Part shown: positions 22,164-46,145 of the stretch, piece after piece | Position numbering within the stretch: position 1 is the stretch's first letter | Layout: each line of letters starts with the position of its first letter | Assembly (NCBI GenBank): GCA_963930775.1 | Contig: OZ005699.1 | Span: forward strand, 186,001 to 250,000 | Direction of reading: 5' to 3' | From: Cliona cf. orientalis | Lineage: Eukaryota; Porifera; Demospongiae; Clionaida; Clionaidae | Length of the DNA: 64,000 nucleotides | Notes under the pieces: model-generated | What the model saw: only the letters and a program-made list of their open reading frames with translations | Database searches by the model: none | Told to the model about the DNA's origin: nothing | Translations under genes and position numbers: made by a program

Positions 22164-25100
22164 ATGGCCGCCACGGACGCACAGAAGCAGAAACGCAACA
22201 AAAGGTTGTCCTCTGAGGCGTCAAAGTCCCGTACGGCCTTGGCAAGTATCTGTTCGTACAGTACGCCGAGCCCCGACTCAAGGGAGCACGTGGAAAGCGT
22301 GAGTAACGATTCCCTGGTCAGCTATTCGCCGCCCGAGTCGAAAAGAGACACCATGCAGGGGCAAACGAGTCCTCCTGCCTCTTCGATGAAGAAAGAAGAC
22401 AGCGTTAGCGGTGGGAAAAGGTCGCACCATAAGAAAAAGAAGGAGTACGGGTCAGTATCTGTCTCGAAACATAAGAAAAAGAGTCGAGCCAGGAGTCGAA
22501 GTTCATCACAGTCGAGAAGTAGCCACCGCAAGAAAAAGAGACGGCACGATCACGATAGAAAGTCAGAGAGCCCCGTAAATAATTTATCGAAAGAGAAGAA
22601 ATCTTCAAAGTATGCCACCAAGAAACAGCTGCCCAAGGTGGTGCCGAAAGTCTACCAGCAAAGTAGCCGACCTCCTGGTTACATCGATATGTCTCCACCC
22701 TCGTCTCCAGACGCCTATGACTATCGTGGAGGGAGGAGCCCCTATCGTTACGAGTCAGGGTATCCAAGAAGACGCAGCCCCTCACGATCACCAGATCGCT
22801 ATCCACGGGGTGGCGGTGGTAGACGAACACCTTCTAGGTCACCTGATCGCTATTTTAATAGGGGTAGGAGGAGCTTCTCCAGGTCACCTGACCGATATCC
22901 AAGGAGACGCTCATTCTCGAGATCACCCGATCGATATCCTAGAAGACGCACACCTTCAAGGTCACCCGATCGTTATCCTAGGCGACGCACTCCATCTAGA
23001 TCGCCTGACCACTACTATCACCACAGACGGACTCCGCCCAGGTCGCCGGGTCGTTTCCCCCGACGACGAACCCCTTCCCGATCGCCTGATCACTACATGA
23101 TTCGACGAAGTCCGTCGCGATCGCCTAATCGGTACCCACCTCCCCGCTACCGAAGCCCCCCTCCTCGTTATGGCCGCTCGCCTTCTCCTTACGGCGGCAG
23201 GGGCAGGAGATCTCCTTCCCCCTATCGCTACATGTCTCCTCCGCCTTTTCGGCGAAGATCGCGATCTCCTCCTCCCCACTCCCCTCCATACGGCCGAGGG
23301 GGAAGGAGAGATTCCCCCCTGTATCACAGAGGAAGAATGGGAGACAGACGCATGTCAAGAAGTCCCAGTCCGCGAAGGTTCTCAAGAAGTCGAAGCCCGA
23401 GATTACGGAGCATATCTCGCGGGGGACATCGGCTGAGCAGGAGGGGGTCACGATCTCCGGGGGGTTACGACTACAGGGAACGACCCAGAAGTAGGTCCTC
23501 TATCCCTCGTTATCGCTCGCCACGCCCACGCTCCCCCGTGAGCAGCCGGCCCCGGTCACCTTTGCGACCTCGCTCACCAATCATCAGAAGTATCGAAAAA
23601 GAAAAACCGACCTCGTCTGGCGCTGAGTCAGCTAAGGAGAGAGATGAAGAAATGAAAAGGAGAGAGAAAGTGTCGAGCGTTGATGCCAAGTCTTCCCCTG
23701 CAGTAAGAACGAAACTAGAAGAGCTGAAGTCGTCAGAGAGGAGCTCGCTAGCTTCAACGCCGGGGAGAGAGAAAATTGCTACGTCGCAACCAACCCCTTC
23801 CTCCTCAAATGATCCCGACACTACTTCAAATACACCGTCTCTAGCTACTGAATCTACTACACCAGTCCCGCCACCTAAGAGTGGGGATACATCAGTGGCC
23901 CCCCAGCCCCCCGTAGAGGAAATTCCATCTCCCCCGTCCATTCCTCCTCCCCCTCTCCCCCCTCCGGAGGATATTGAGAAGCCCCCCTTGCCTCCGGTAC
24001 CAAGCCTGGCCCCCTTTCAGCTTCCCCCCGGACATCCAGGATTCACGGATGGAAGTGCCGACGTCAGCACTACTCCCCTTAGCGATGGTCAGACATCAAA
24101 ACCTCAAACGCCATCTAGCGTCTACAGTGAAACACACAAACCATCTATGAGTCCAATTAGTGTGGGATCATCCCCTTCTCGGCAGGTCGGCGACCTTCAA
24201 ACTCAGACGGCTGGCATAGCTACACCGTCTCTACCAGACGAGCCTCTCAGGCCGAGAGCTTGGAGTGAGAGATGCATCGATGCTTTTGAAATTCTGTCTC
24301 AAATCGGCGAAGGTACGTACGGTAAGGTGTACAAGGCCCGGGACACGGTGACCGACGAGATTGTTGCGCTGAAGATGGTTCGTACCGACAACGAACGAGA
24401 GGGGTTCCCCATCACGGCCGTGAGAGAGATAAAGATCTTGAAGCAGCTCTGCCACGAGAACATCATCAACTTGAAGGAGATCATCACCGATAAGATACGG
24501 GCCGAGGACTTCAAGAAGGACAAAGGTCAGTCGATGTCGAGTATGTTTCCTTAGAATTTTATAGTTGTACCACCAAAGATGGGGATAATTGCCATGTAAA
24601 GGTGAAAATTTTGACTGAAATAGAAAATTTTTGGTGGGAAATTCTTTTGGGTTGAAACGTGTTGAAAAGAGCTTTCTGTATGTGAATTTTCATAACATTC
24701 GAGAAAAGAGTGCTAAACTGCCTGCTTGAAGTTGACGAATTTTCTCTTTTTGATCTCTCTCATACAGGTGCCTTCTACCTAGTATTTGAGTACTGTGATC
24801 ATGACCTGAGCGGTCTCCTCGAGTCAGGCATGGTGCGATTCTCTGAGCTCCACATCCAGAGCCTGACCCGACAACTGGTCGAAGCACTGGACTACTGCCA
24901 CTCGAAGAGATTCCTGCACAGAGATCTCAAATGCTCCAACATCTTCATCAACAGCAAGTGAGTGCCACTTCTAATTCTCAAGGCTAGGAAACTCTGAATG
25001 GCTTTTGCCATGCTGGGGATTAGGTTTGCCTGAACAGGCAATGGGATGGTTGCCCTTAAGTTCGTGACTTACAGTGGAAGATGAACCTATTGAATTTCAT

Positions 25101-28100
25101 GTGATAATCACATGACTAATATTGTAATATGTAGCCCTTGCTAATAGCTACATAGCTGTAGCGTAGGGTGTACAATTCTCACCACATACATGTAGCGTTT
25201 ACCCCATGACTGTGATAGGGAAGCCACATGCATACACACACAAGACCATTTATAATGGCATATCTGAATATGTGTATTGATGCGCTTGCATTCTTTGCTA
25301 ATTGCAGGGGCCAACTCAAACTGGGTGACTTTGGTTTGGCCAGGCTCTACCATGCTGATGACAAAAGGTACCTGACATTCATTGTAAAATATGGCTCACT
25401 ATATATACTGTATAGCTATGCATGGCCCCAGCTATATATACATGTACATGGAGGAGTGAAGTGCTCCCCCTTCAAATTGAGGGTACCTCCTTTAATCAGC
25501 GTATTTGGCCTAAGATTCCCTTCTGTATGCCAAGCAGATTTGAACACTTCGGCTGAGATATTAAGTTTGATCTGTAATTTGCATCGTTGTCATAATATTA
25601 TGTGTATTATTTCCCTAATTATAATTATAGCCGTCTGTACACCAACTGTGTGATAACGCTGTGGTACCGCCCACCCGAGCTGTTGCTAGGCGAGGAGCAC
25701 TACGGACCAGCTGTCGACATGTGGTCCTGTGGGTAAGCCCCTGCTAATTACGTATAATTTAGAGAAGTGAGGACTATTTCTGTTGCATAAGCTGTGCTTG
25801 GTGAGTGTGCAGCTGTTTTTTGTGCGTAATTATTGGATAGTGAAAGTGTTGTGTCAGCAAAAGCTAGGAAAAATACCTGGTGTTGTGTATCTGCAGCGTC
25901 GTGTGTACGTGTACATGTATGTGTATGTGTTGTGTTCAAAATGTGTATGTGTGTGTCTTGAGGCACTTGTACATATACATGTACATGTACTTTCTTCCTT
26001 CTATGGCTCTGTGCCTCTCTCTCTCTCTCTCTTTTTCTCTTTCTCTGTATGTTTCTCTCTCTCTCTCTTTCTCTTTCTCTGTATGTTTCTCTCACTCACT
26101 CTCTCTCTCTCTCTCTGTCTCTCTCTTTCTTTTTGTCTGTGTTAGTTGCATCCTAGGTGAGCTGTTCACGAGGAAGCCACTCTTTAAGGCCACTCAGGAG
26201 CTGCAGCAGTTGGAGATTATCAGGTGATCCCAAGCTTTAATTATTGCATCACCTCTCTATTCCACTGGGAGTGTCTAGTTAGAATTTCTGTCTTTGAGTG
26301 GCATGTCATTGCTATAATATAGCTCCCAATTTTTGATTTTTATGCCTGAGCATGCTTGTGTTGTGGGTGGCAGTGTCTGGATGATAATTACCGAATGGCG
26401 CTGGCCTCTGTGCTTGCAAGCCGACCTGTCCTTATGTGGTTAGAGTGGGGCTGACGTGGAGTGTAGCTAGCATGGAGGGTTGTGGCACGCCCAGCATTGC
26501 AGCGAATTGTAGCCTTGATCCAATTATAGCGTTATCTCAGCAGTTTCGCTCTCTTGGCACCATTGTCTAATCTTGTATGCTGAACTGAAAATTGCAACTA
26601 GTAATAGTAGTAGTGATGTCGTAGTTAAAATAGTACACGTGCATGCATGTTGTTACCATTTTTATCGTGGGAGGTTTATGTACATGTATGTAGCGGTGTA
26701 CTCTAGGTTTGCCAGAAACCTTCAATGTCAAGTACAGAGTGCAGTGTTTGTGCATGTGCATGTGTATGTGTGTATTTGTGTGTGTGTATGTGTGTGTGTG
26801 TGCATATGTATTTGTGTGTGTGAGAGAGAGAGAATGTTATTCAAAACAATTCATAATTTCCTTGTTTCAGTCGCTACTGTGGTACCCCTACTCCTGCCGA
26901 GTGGCCTGAGGTCATCAAGCTGCCACACTTTCAGACGTTCAAGTTCAAAAAGTACTATCGCAGAAGACTCAAAGAAGAATTTGCAAAGTGAGTCGATATG
27001 ATATTATGAATAGACTTCTGGAGTAGGCACCTGGCAAACCTAGGCTAAATTAGTAAAAACGTTGGTTAGGTACAGTGAAGTTACGTATGTACAATGTACA
27101 TCCATTCCCTCATCCCTAATTCCTTGCTACCTCCTAAAATACCTAGAGGTGCATTTAGTGATTTGCCGTAACTATCATCAGTTGTATAATTATATGTCAG
27201 AGTTTGTGTAAATTGTTTTTTAAGTCGACTCTCTCTCTCTCCTCTCTCCTTCTTGTTTCACAGTATGATACCGGATGTTCCACTGGATCTTCTCGACAAG
27301 ATGCTGACCCTTGACCCCTCCAAGAGGATATCGGCCGCCGATTCTCTCAACCACCCCTTCCTCAAAACCGTCGACAAGCAGAAGATACAGCCCCCCGAGT
27401 AAGTTTGCCTCCCTTTCCAGCTCCATGATGTCATCATTACATCATAGTAGTGGAGCAAGATTTTACATGTGCATTTTTGGTGTAGTAGTTGTTATGATGT
27501 TGATGATGTCACGATTATGTCATACATGTAGTTGGATATTTCTGGTATGCATACGATTTCTCTCCTCCCTGACAGGCTCCCGAAGAACCAGGAGTGTCAC
27601 GAAATGTGGAGCAGAAAGAAACGGAAAAAGGAAGCTGCAGCCGCAGCAGCTACAGGGGGCGGGGCCAAAGAGGGGGCAGGAAGTAGCAATGGATCCGCCG
27701 CCGCTACCTCTACCTCTACTGCAGTTAACGCGAAACTAACGCTGAGTGATTTGAGTAGATCTCGGTCTCAGTCTGGGTCGCCGGTGAAGGAGCCGCCGCA
27801 TCATCAGCAGAGAAGTGGGAGTGTGGGGCCGACTAGAAATAGCGGTGGTGGGGACGGTAGTTCTCTGTCTCTCTCTCAGCTTGCCAACGGGTCTCTACAG
27901 CAGGCTAGCAAGCCTCAAGGAGGAGGGGAAGCCCCTCCACAAGCCTCACAACCAGCACAGCAGCACCAGCTTCACAACATCCCGCCACCAACACACGGGA
28001 CAGCTATGCCAGCAGCGGCTGCGGCAACAGGAGGAGTGGTCGTCGTACCTCCCCCCTCCACCTCTGGCCCCCCTGGCTCAAATTTGAAACAATATCCCCT

Positions 28101-28992
28101 GAATCAAAATCACCCACCGTCACTCATTCCCCCCACGGGAGTTGGAGGAGCAGTACTGCCCCCTCAATTGCACCCCCATGCCCCCATCGTTAATCCTCCT
28201 TCATTACATCCCCCAAGAGGAGGCGAAGCACCACCAATCGTTCAAACTCAGCAATTAGGAGCCGCAGTTCCTGCACCACCAACAGCGGGAGGAGAAGGAG
28301 AAGAAGGTGTTGAAGGAGTTCAAGTCAAGCAAGCTCACAAAACTCTAGCCAATCCTAACATAAAGCCGTCTCTCACGGTACCCCTACCCACCGTCCCCCT
28401 TAGCGCTAGCATACTCGAGTCACTGCATGACGTCGCTAGCAAAGTAGATACAACTGGGACTAGTAGTAGTGGTAATAATAGTAGTGGTAATGGTAATTCT
28501 AATGCTGGGGGAGCGAACATCGGACCTGCTATTTCTACTGCCGGTGCTGAGTTGAAAGATTCGACTAACGCGATGGGAGCACATGGATCTACTGATGGAG
28601 TTGGAGGCCCTCCGGGAGTAGGTGTAATGGTGACATCGTCGTCGTCAGCGGCAGCTTCTCAGCAGCAGATCCAGCAGGTAATTGATGCCCAGCGCACACA
28701 ACTAGCGCTGCTTAGTCAGCAAATCACACAATTGGTAACGGAGAAAAACCTTCTTACGAACCCCCTACAAGACAGTGATGGCAGTGGTGGTCCCAGTGGT
28801 GGCATGATGAAGGGGCATATTTCCAGCATGGCCCCCGGACTGGGGGGATATCCGCCAAAAACTTCGAGCATTGCATCGCGAACCCAGACATTTGATTATG
28901 GTAACCGGAGCAACAAGGTACTTGAGAACGCAGCTGTGCACCAATTAGAACAGGACTATTACCATGGTGACCAGAGTGGGCGTAATTATTAA
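22164..28992 (+). CDS. CDK12: Cyclin-dependent kinase 12/13 homologue
   Basis: Eight exons (22164-24525, 24768-24957, 25308-25367, 25631-25732, 26146-26223, 26871-26987, 27264-27398, 27576-28992) encode 1486 residues, about the length of human CDK12. With cyclin K this kinase phosphorylates Ser2 of the Pol II CTD and supports elongation and RNA processing. Residues 1-690 are RS-rich and then proline-rich. The kinase domain (about 705-1000) has GEGTYG, VALKMV, the PITAVRE cyclin helix, [15 protein letters not shown], the T-loop [14 protein letters not shown] and [10 protein letters not shown]. The [11 protein letters not shown] extension after the kinase is typical of CDK12/13. The Ala/Gly/Pro/Gln-rich tail is low complexity. 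A vertebrate-style split into CDK12 and CDK13 cannot be assumed. Confidence 0.93.
25990..26140. repeat. CT-rich microsatellite before CDK12 exon 5
   Basis: Long interrupted (CT)n/(CTTT)n tract ending about six bases from the splice acceptor AG at 26144-26145. It acts as an oversized polypyrimidine tract. Confidence 0.8.
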
Positions 28993-30298
28993 TTATTGTA
29001 GGGGTATTTTGGTTATTTGGAAGGTTGATTACCTCATCATTAAAATTTATGTAATGTTTAATCATACAAAGTATACGTTAATTATACTTGCATTGTGTAC
29101 ATTTTTCTTGGATATTGCTCATGTTTATCGCTGGGAATTGTTGATTTCAATAACATGCTTTGATACTTTGCTGACTACAGGATGTAAAATAGCGATATAA
29201 TTGGAGAGTAGAGGGTATATGCTGAATCATTGAATACTTCGCTGTCTAGTCAGGGTCAAATTTAGTTGGTATTAAAGGAGAGATTTTGTAAGTGTATACA
29301 TCCAGTGATGTTTATCAGATATAGCAGTAGTAGCAGAACACAGCCGTTTGGTATTAAAATTGGTAGATAACGAATGATGCCACCACAACAGTTGATTTTC
29401 ATGCCTCAACTTTGAGGGCGTAAAATATCTCCATAGCAATTTCATTTGACCATATATACAGGGTAGTGCCACCTGCCACATCAATGCAAGGAACTGTGAG
29501 TGCAGCCTTAGAATAGTAGTAGAGAAACTGATCTAGTTGGCTAGTGATATTTTGGCGGTCAATCTACATGTGGGTGGGGCTCGTTTTTTTCTAGCTAGCC
29601 TGAAGCGATCCCTAGTGTGTGCGTATGCAGCTACATGTATAATGCTAGTCTGGGATTCGCAAGTGAAGCCCAGACTATATATATGCAGGCTCGAGGGCCG
29701 GGCGATATGAATTTTAGCGCTCTTCAGGACTAGCAGTATCATTCTGTATACGATTTTCCCTGCAGGAACAAACGTCATAGCTCTTCAAATTGCGTGAGCC
29801 AATCCTCAAGCAAGATTGACTGAGGTGGTGCTGACTTGACAGATCAGAAACTGACTATTCCTTCATTTTCATTCATCCTTTTGTCTTGATATCCTCTCCC
29901 AATTTCTCTACAGATATACAAGTATTTACTATGCTCTTCGAAACTTGACCAATCTCATTCCATTTTGTCTCTATTTTTGTTCTTAGGGAATCGAACTTTT
30001 TATTTATTTATTTATGATTATTCTAGCAGTGGCGCAGGTTGGCTACTGTAAAGATTTCTTTGTAGAACTCCAATACAAATGCACAGGTGTCTCGAAATTA
30101 ATTATGAATATTCATGATGTGACGTAATCTGATTAAATTCTGCAAGCGCTGCATAATTAAATTTGCGTCGCTGATCGATCTGCCACACCCCCCAAGTAAA
30201 GTTCAAAAGCACGGTACAGTCAGGAGGCGTAGCGATTAATTTTGCAAACAAGTTGACGTTGAGAGATCGGCTTTATATCGGCAAGAGACTAACCCGCA
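28993..30298. other. Intergenic gap between CDK12 and the EVH1-Cobl gene
   Basis: 1.3 kb with no gene recognised. It must hold the CDK12 3' UTR and the 5' region of the next gene. A short hairpin with 9 bp arms (TAGTCTGGG/CCCAGACTA) lies at about 29646-29677. Overlapping short open frames show no family features. Confidence 0.5.
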
Positions 30299-41789
<11,491 letters not shown>

Positions 41790-41985
41790 CAACAAACCTT
41801 AATACAGCAGCTTCCATATTGTTCTGTACACTTATTATTTTTACCACATTACCTTTCCCCTGCAAGATGAAAGGACTCCCTAATTAATTAAGTTTTATTA
41901 ATAATTATTAGTGTTTGTACTTCAAGTTTGTTCTCTATGTAAAGTGATATTAAAATTGCAGCCAAACCAACATTAAATTTATATT

Positions 41986-44900
41986 TTACGTTTTTTGGTC
42001 CACAGTATCTTCTGCAATTTCATTCGCTTGTGCCGACTTTGAGCGACCTTTAACCCTGCTGCCATGACTACCACTAGCCGCCTGTGATCTCTTGCTCGGC
42101 CTCTTGGCTCCGCCCCCTGCACCATGTGACCGCGAAGAACCTTGACCTTTCCCTTTCTCTCTCCTTTCCTTACTCTCGGCTGCTTTAGCTCTATGATGAC
42201 CGCCACTTCTCCTTGTGCCACTAGAACTCTTCTCTGACTGCTCTGAACTCAAGGAAGCCACGCCCACCAGCTGCTGACAGTGTTCATCATCATCTGGTTG
42301 TTGTGAGGTAGACACTGAAGAAGAGTCCAAAAGGAGCATGGAGATTGCTGGAATCCTTCGAACTACCTTTAGACTGTGTGCGTCAGAGAGAGAGGGGGGG
42401 GAAGGGAGGGAGAATGCACGAGTGAGCTGAGTATTACCAAAAAAGGACATTATTGACCTCATCTCCAGTATAATTGTACACATCTAAAACGCAACTAACA
42501 CATGAAAGAGTTCAATAGTAGCTCTCAGCTGTTCCCTTGTCATAGAAATGAGGCTCAAATTTGTTGCTAGTTTGTCACAGGAAGCGTTGTGATTGGTCGC
42601 CAATGGACATGTCCTGCCAGCCCTTCCCGGCGGTACTCCACCAATTACTATTGCAAGCTAATAGCAAAACTTACTTGCCAAAAATCACAAAAAATAGCCA
42701 CTTCACTAACAAAAGCGGCCATCATTAATTTTTGTATCCATGTATCCATCTCCTGGATACGGATTAGGAATCTATAGCTAAACGATGTACTAAATTTCCA
42801 TTTCCCACGCACTTTGATCCCAATCACACAAAGTCACGTACTGTACATTATACCTGTCCAAATCTTCCATGTCCGGTTCCCATACGTCTTCGACCCTGGG
42901 GGAATTAGGGGATAATTAGAAACAGCTGTCAGGCAATGCAAGGAGCTGGCAATAGCGCCAACCCACAAGCAGATGCACACAAAATTAACGACTGGTAGGC
43001 AAACAAAATATCATTAAATTTGAGTAGTGAGTGAGTGATACAAATTGCTTCAGCAAAAGAACCAAAATCTCTTTTCCTTTCAAAGATTATAATAAGATAG
43101 AGCAGATCTTGCAACAGACTACCTCCCCACCCCCCCCCCCCCCCCAATAAAAGTAAAAGTAGTTGTAGTGTAGCGGTGTGCACATTATATCCACCAATCA
43201 CAATGCAGCTCTTTTACCTCTAATCTGAGTGGTTGCAGATTTGAAAGAGCAATCTTTTTTGATCGCCCTTGTGCTACCATGCATGTATAATAGTTTGGAA
43301 GATGATCATTAAAAAAAAAACCCACTGCACATGTACAGTGTCATAAGATTAAGGGTTGATAGGTGTACAAATCAGATGTCCTGTACTATACTATAGTACA
43401 CCATTGTAGTTCACCACAAGACAGGGAAAGGGTCCCCCCTCTGCCTTCCCTTAGTTGTAATTACATGTACAACTGAACTGAAGTTTTGATAACCAGTACA
43501 GGGCAATTGGGCAATTAGAGAAACCTAGGTACATTTCCTTTTACACACTAATTTTATCTTCACCTTCACCAGGTACCCCCCCTCCCTCCCTCCCCAACTT
43601 GAATGGCCAACAAAAAAGGATATCAGATGATCACTAGTATAGTGATGGTTATTCATTTCTTACTTGATATACTTGAGCTGTGTATCTTGGTGTAAATTCT
43701 AAAATTTAATAATGGTACAAATAATACAAAACTTCTAGCGACTATAATATTATTATAATATTATTATATTATTTTATAACCAAGAGTCTGGGGGGAGGCT
43801 AGCCATAATATTATTATTATGATACATGCATACTTCTCCCCCCTCCCCCTCAAACCAAGCCAAAGATTATAACCAGCATCTTCAAACACGTACACCACAT
43901 AGAGAGAGTCATGAAACTCGCAAAGTGATGCATCAGGCACTAATGGCTACCAAGTCAAAACAGCTATTCCTTTCTTCTAGAACACTCACACACAATAAGC
44001 CTACACCCATCGCTCTGTGCAGCCATACGCCACGCCACGCCATGCACTGTCACCATAGCGATCTAGTGATGTAAACATTCTGTGTTCTATTTGGTCAATC
44101 CCACACTGGCAGGCCAGGGTATACATGCACTGGTCCACCGACCCCTCCCCCTTTCGTCACTGGTCCATCGACTCCTCCCCCTTTCGTCACTGAGTCGCTT
44201 ACAGGAACTCTGCGTTTGAGTAGCTCCACGACGGTCACAGCTTTGGTCACATGACTTCCAGACGCTGACACTATCACTCCTTCCACAGAGTGTTCCTAAA
44301 CATAATAAAATTATTTACTAATAAAAAGTACGACGTTTTCAGAATAAATTATTTACTAATAAAAAGTACGACGTTTTCAGAAAGGAACCAACAAATGCAC
44401 TACATGCATGTACATGTATCTTTCCTGGTCATGTGACCCCATCAACATGGCTATATTTAGTAGTGTACGTGATTCGTGCGGGTACATGCATGCACATGTA
44501 CATGTAGGTTGGCTAGCTACAGGTACTGCGCACTGGTACATGTAGGTATACTATTTGTACTAAAATAGAGAATCACTGTACATCAGGATTCAGTACTAAC
44601 GTGTGAGTGTGTGTATGTGCTATATATAGATGTTGCAAATTTACTGTTGAAGACACATGGATTACACACTCTGTATGTGACAGTGACTGGAAGGTATTTT
44701 GTAAATGTCACGAGTAAAGTGTTGATTCTTTAAATGGAAGCCTCTTACAATTTGGGGCATCTCTTGATGCTTTAATGAATCAGGAAACTATGCTCACTTC
44801 CAGCTGACAGTGTCGCGATAATTTTTACAACACACATCCTCGAAATGAGGACACCTTGAGCAAGAATGTACAGCAATAACCTATAATATTGGTACGTCAT

Positions 44901-45912
44901 CTCCATGTTAAGTCATACAAAACTGTCCCTGAAATGAGGACACCTTACTTGGAATGGCATCACAGGAACATATTTGGATGGAGGAAGGAAGGAGGGAGGG
45001 AGTGAGGGAGGCTAAAGCTATTTCCGTCCATTCCCACAAAGATGGTACGTACAAGTCATGTGGCTCAGTTTTCCTGGATCCCCACGTACATGAACAAACA
45101 TTGAATGAACGGCCTCATGCCTTAATAAAACACATGATTTAATGGGTAATTAAGCTCACACTTTATCTTTAGGAGCTACAGGGATTATGGAATGTTTGGA
45201 TAAGGTATAACTCAACGCACCTTAAGCTTGTGAGCGGCCTTGGTACAAAGATCATGTGCCTTGCTACTGCCGGATACTTTGATTTCATTGGGCAGAGTAG
45301 CCGTGTCAAAGAGACGACTTTGCTTCTTCTTATAGTGCTCCACTGAAGAGGGGAAAGAGAGGATAGGGGAGGGAGGGAGAGAGAGTGCATGAACTATAAT
45401 ATTATTCATAAGAAATTATATTGCCGTCTCCATACCAGACGAATTCAATTACCAGCCTACAATACATTATGTAGTAGTTTGTAATTTCAAAGCAGTTTGC
45501 TTGCTATCTTAGTGGGTTCAGGGTGCAGCTATTACAAGTCACGTATCTGGAACTGGTATGCTACAAAATCAAAAACGAAAGTCAACAATTTATTGTACGT
45601 ACACTCCGGATCCTTCAACAAATCATACATTAATGATTTGGCATGGTGTCTGATGGACTGGACCATTCAGGATTAGCCAATTTGTATAACATGAATTTCC
45701 TCAAAGTATTATTGCCAGAGTCGATTGGAATTCGCGGAATGCGCGGCATGTTGACCTACACACAATCCGATGCGCATTAATTAGAAACGCCCACTCTCTC
45801 TCTCTCTTTCCTCTTCCATCCTATCAGGTTCTACCAATACGCATACATTTGATACGATTTGCTAATCTTAACCTAGATCGGGTTCTTCAACGTACTTGAT
45901 CGCTTCTGCCAT
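41986..45912 (-). CDS. RPP25L: Alba-domain protein, RNase P/MRP subunit p25-like
   Basis: Minus-strand exons supported: 45873-45912 (MAEAIKYVEEPDL), 45221-45342, 44203-44295, 42854-42895 and 41986-42373. The Alba fold is clear in LPNEIKVSGSSKAHDLCTKA, then EGVIVSASGSHVTKAVTVVE and LLKRRV, and finally VEDVWEPDMEDLD joined to SLKVVRRIPAISMLLL. RPP25-type proteins with RPP20 bind RNase P and RNase MRP RNA. The C-terminal tail (about 100 residues) is Ser/Lys/Arg-rich. Phase requires one more exon of length 3n+2 between 42896 and 44202 that I could not place, so that part of the model is incomplete. A read-through of exon 3 would end after a Gly-rich duplicated tail. Convergent with the EVH1-Cobl gene (196 bp). 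Confidence 0.78.
44311..44382. repeat. Exact tandem duplication, 34 bp units with 38 bp period
   Basis: The unit TTATTTACTAATAAAAAGTA continuing CGACGTTTTCAGAA occurs twice without change at 44311-44344 and 44349-44382, in the RPP25-like intron beside exon 3. Identical copies imply a recent event. Confidence 0.9.
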
Positions 45913-46145
45913 AGATATTCTGCCAGCACTTTCTCTCCCACGCCTCCAGCTCCGGCTCCAGCTAGCTACGTACGAGCTACGCCCACGCATCAATTACCGA
46001 AGCCGCTTCGCTTAGGAGGGGGGTGTGCCTCGACACCACAGCACTGGCAAGCGCAGCACACTTTGCAAAGCGATTGTTTACACTTTGGTCAAGTAACACT
46101 CCCAATCCTCTAGAGACGAAACTGAAGACCATCATTAATCTTGAG
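45913..46145. promoter_or_regulatory. Bidirectional promoter region, RPP25-like/BTB-BACK gene
   Basis: 233 bp between the divergent start codons, if the upstream BTB start is right. GC-richer than flanking introns. No TATA box identified. Confidence 0.45.

Noticed and set aside
22322..23941. Antisense frames across CDK12 exon 1
   Set aside because: They are shadows caused by the biased RS/proline codon composition of a clearly supported sense gene.
42490..42560. Minus-strand frame reading MTREQLRATIELFH between the RPP25-like exons
   Set aside because: Exons 42854-42895 and 41986-42373 join perfectly without it to give the conserved Alba C-terminus.
43213..43262. Possible 50 bp exon of the RPP25-like gene on the minus strand
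   Set aside because: The length and splice phases fit, but the required frame has a TAG just before the donor, so it cannot be a normal coding exon.
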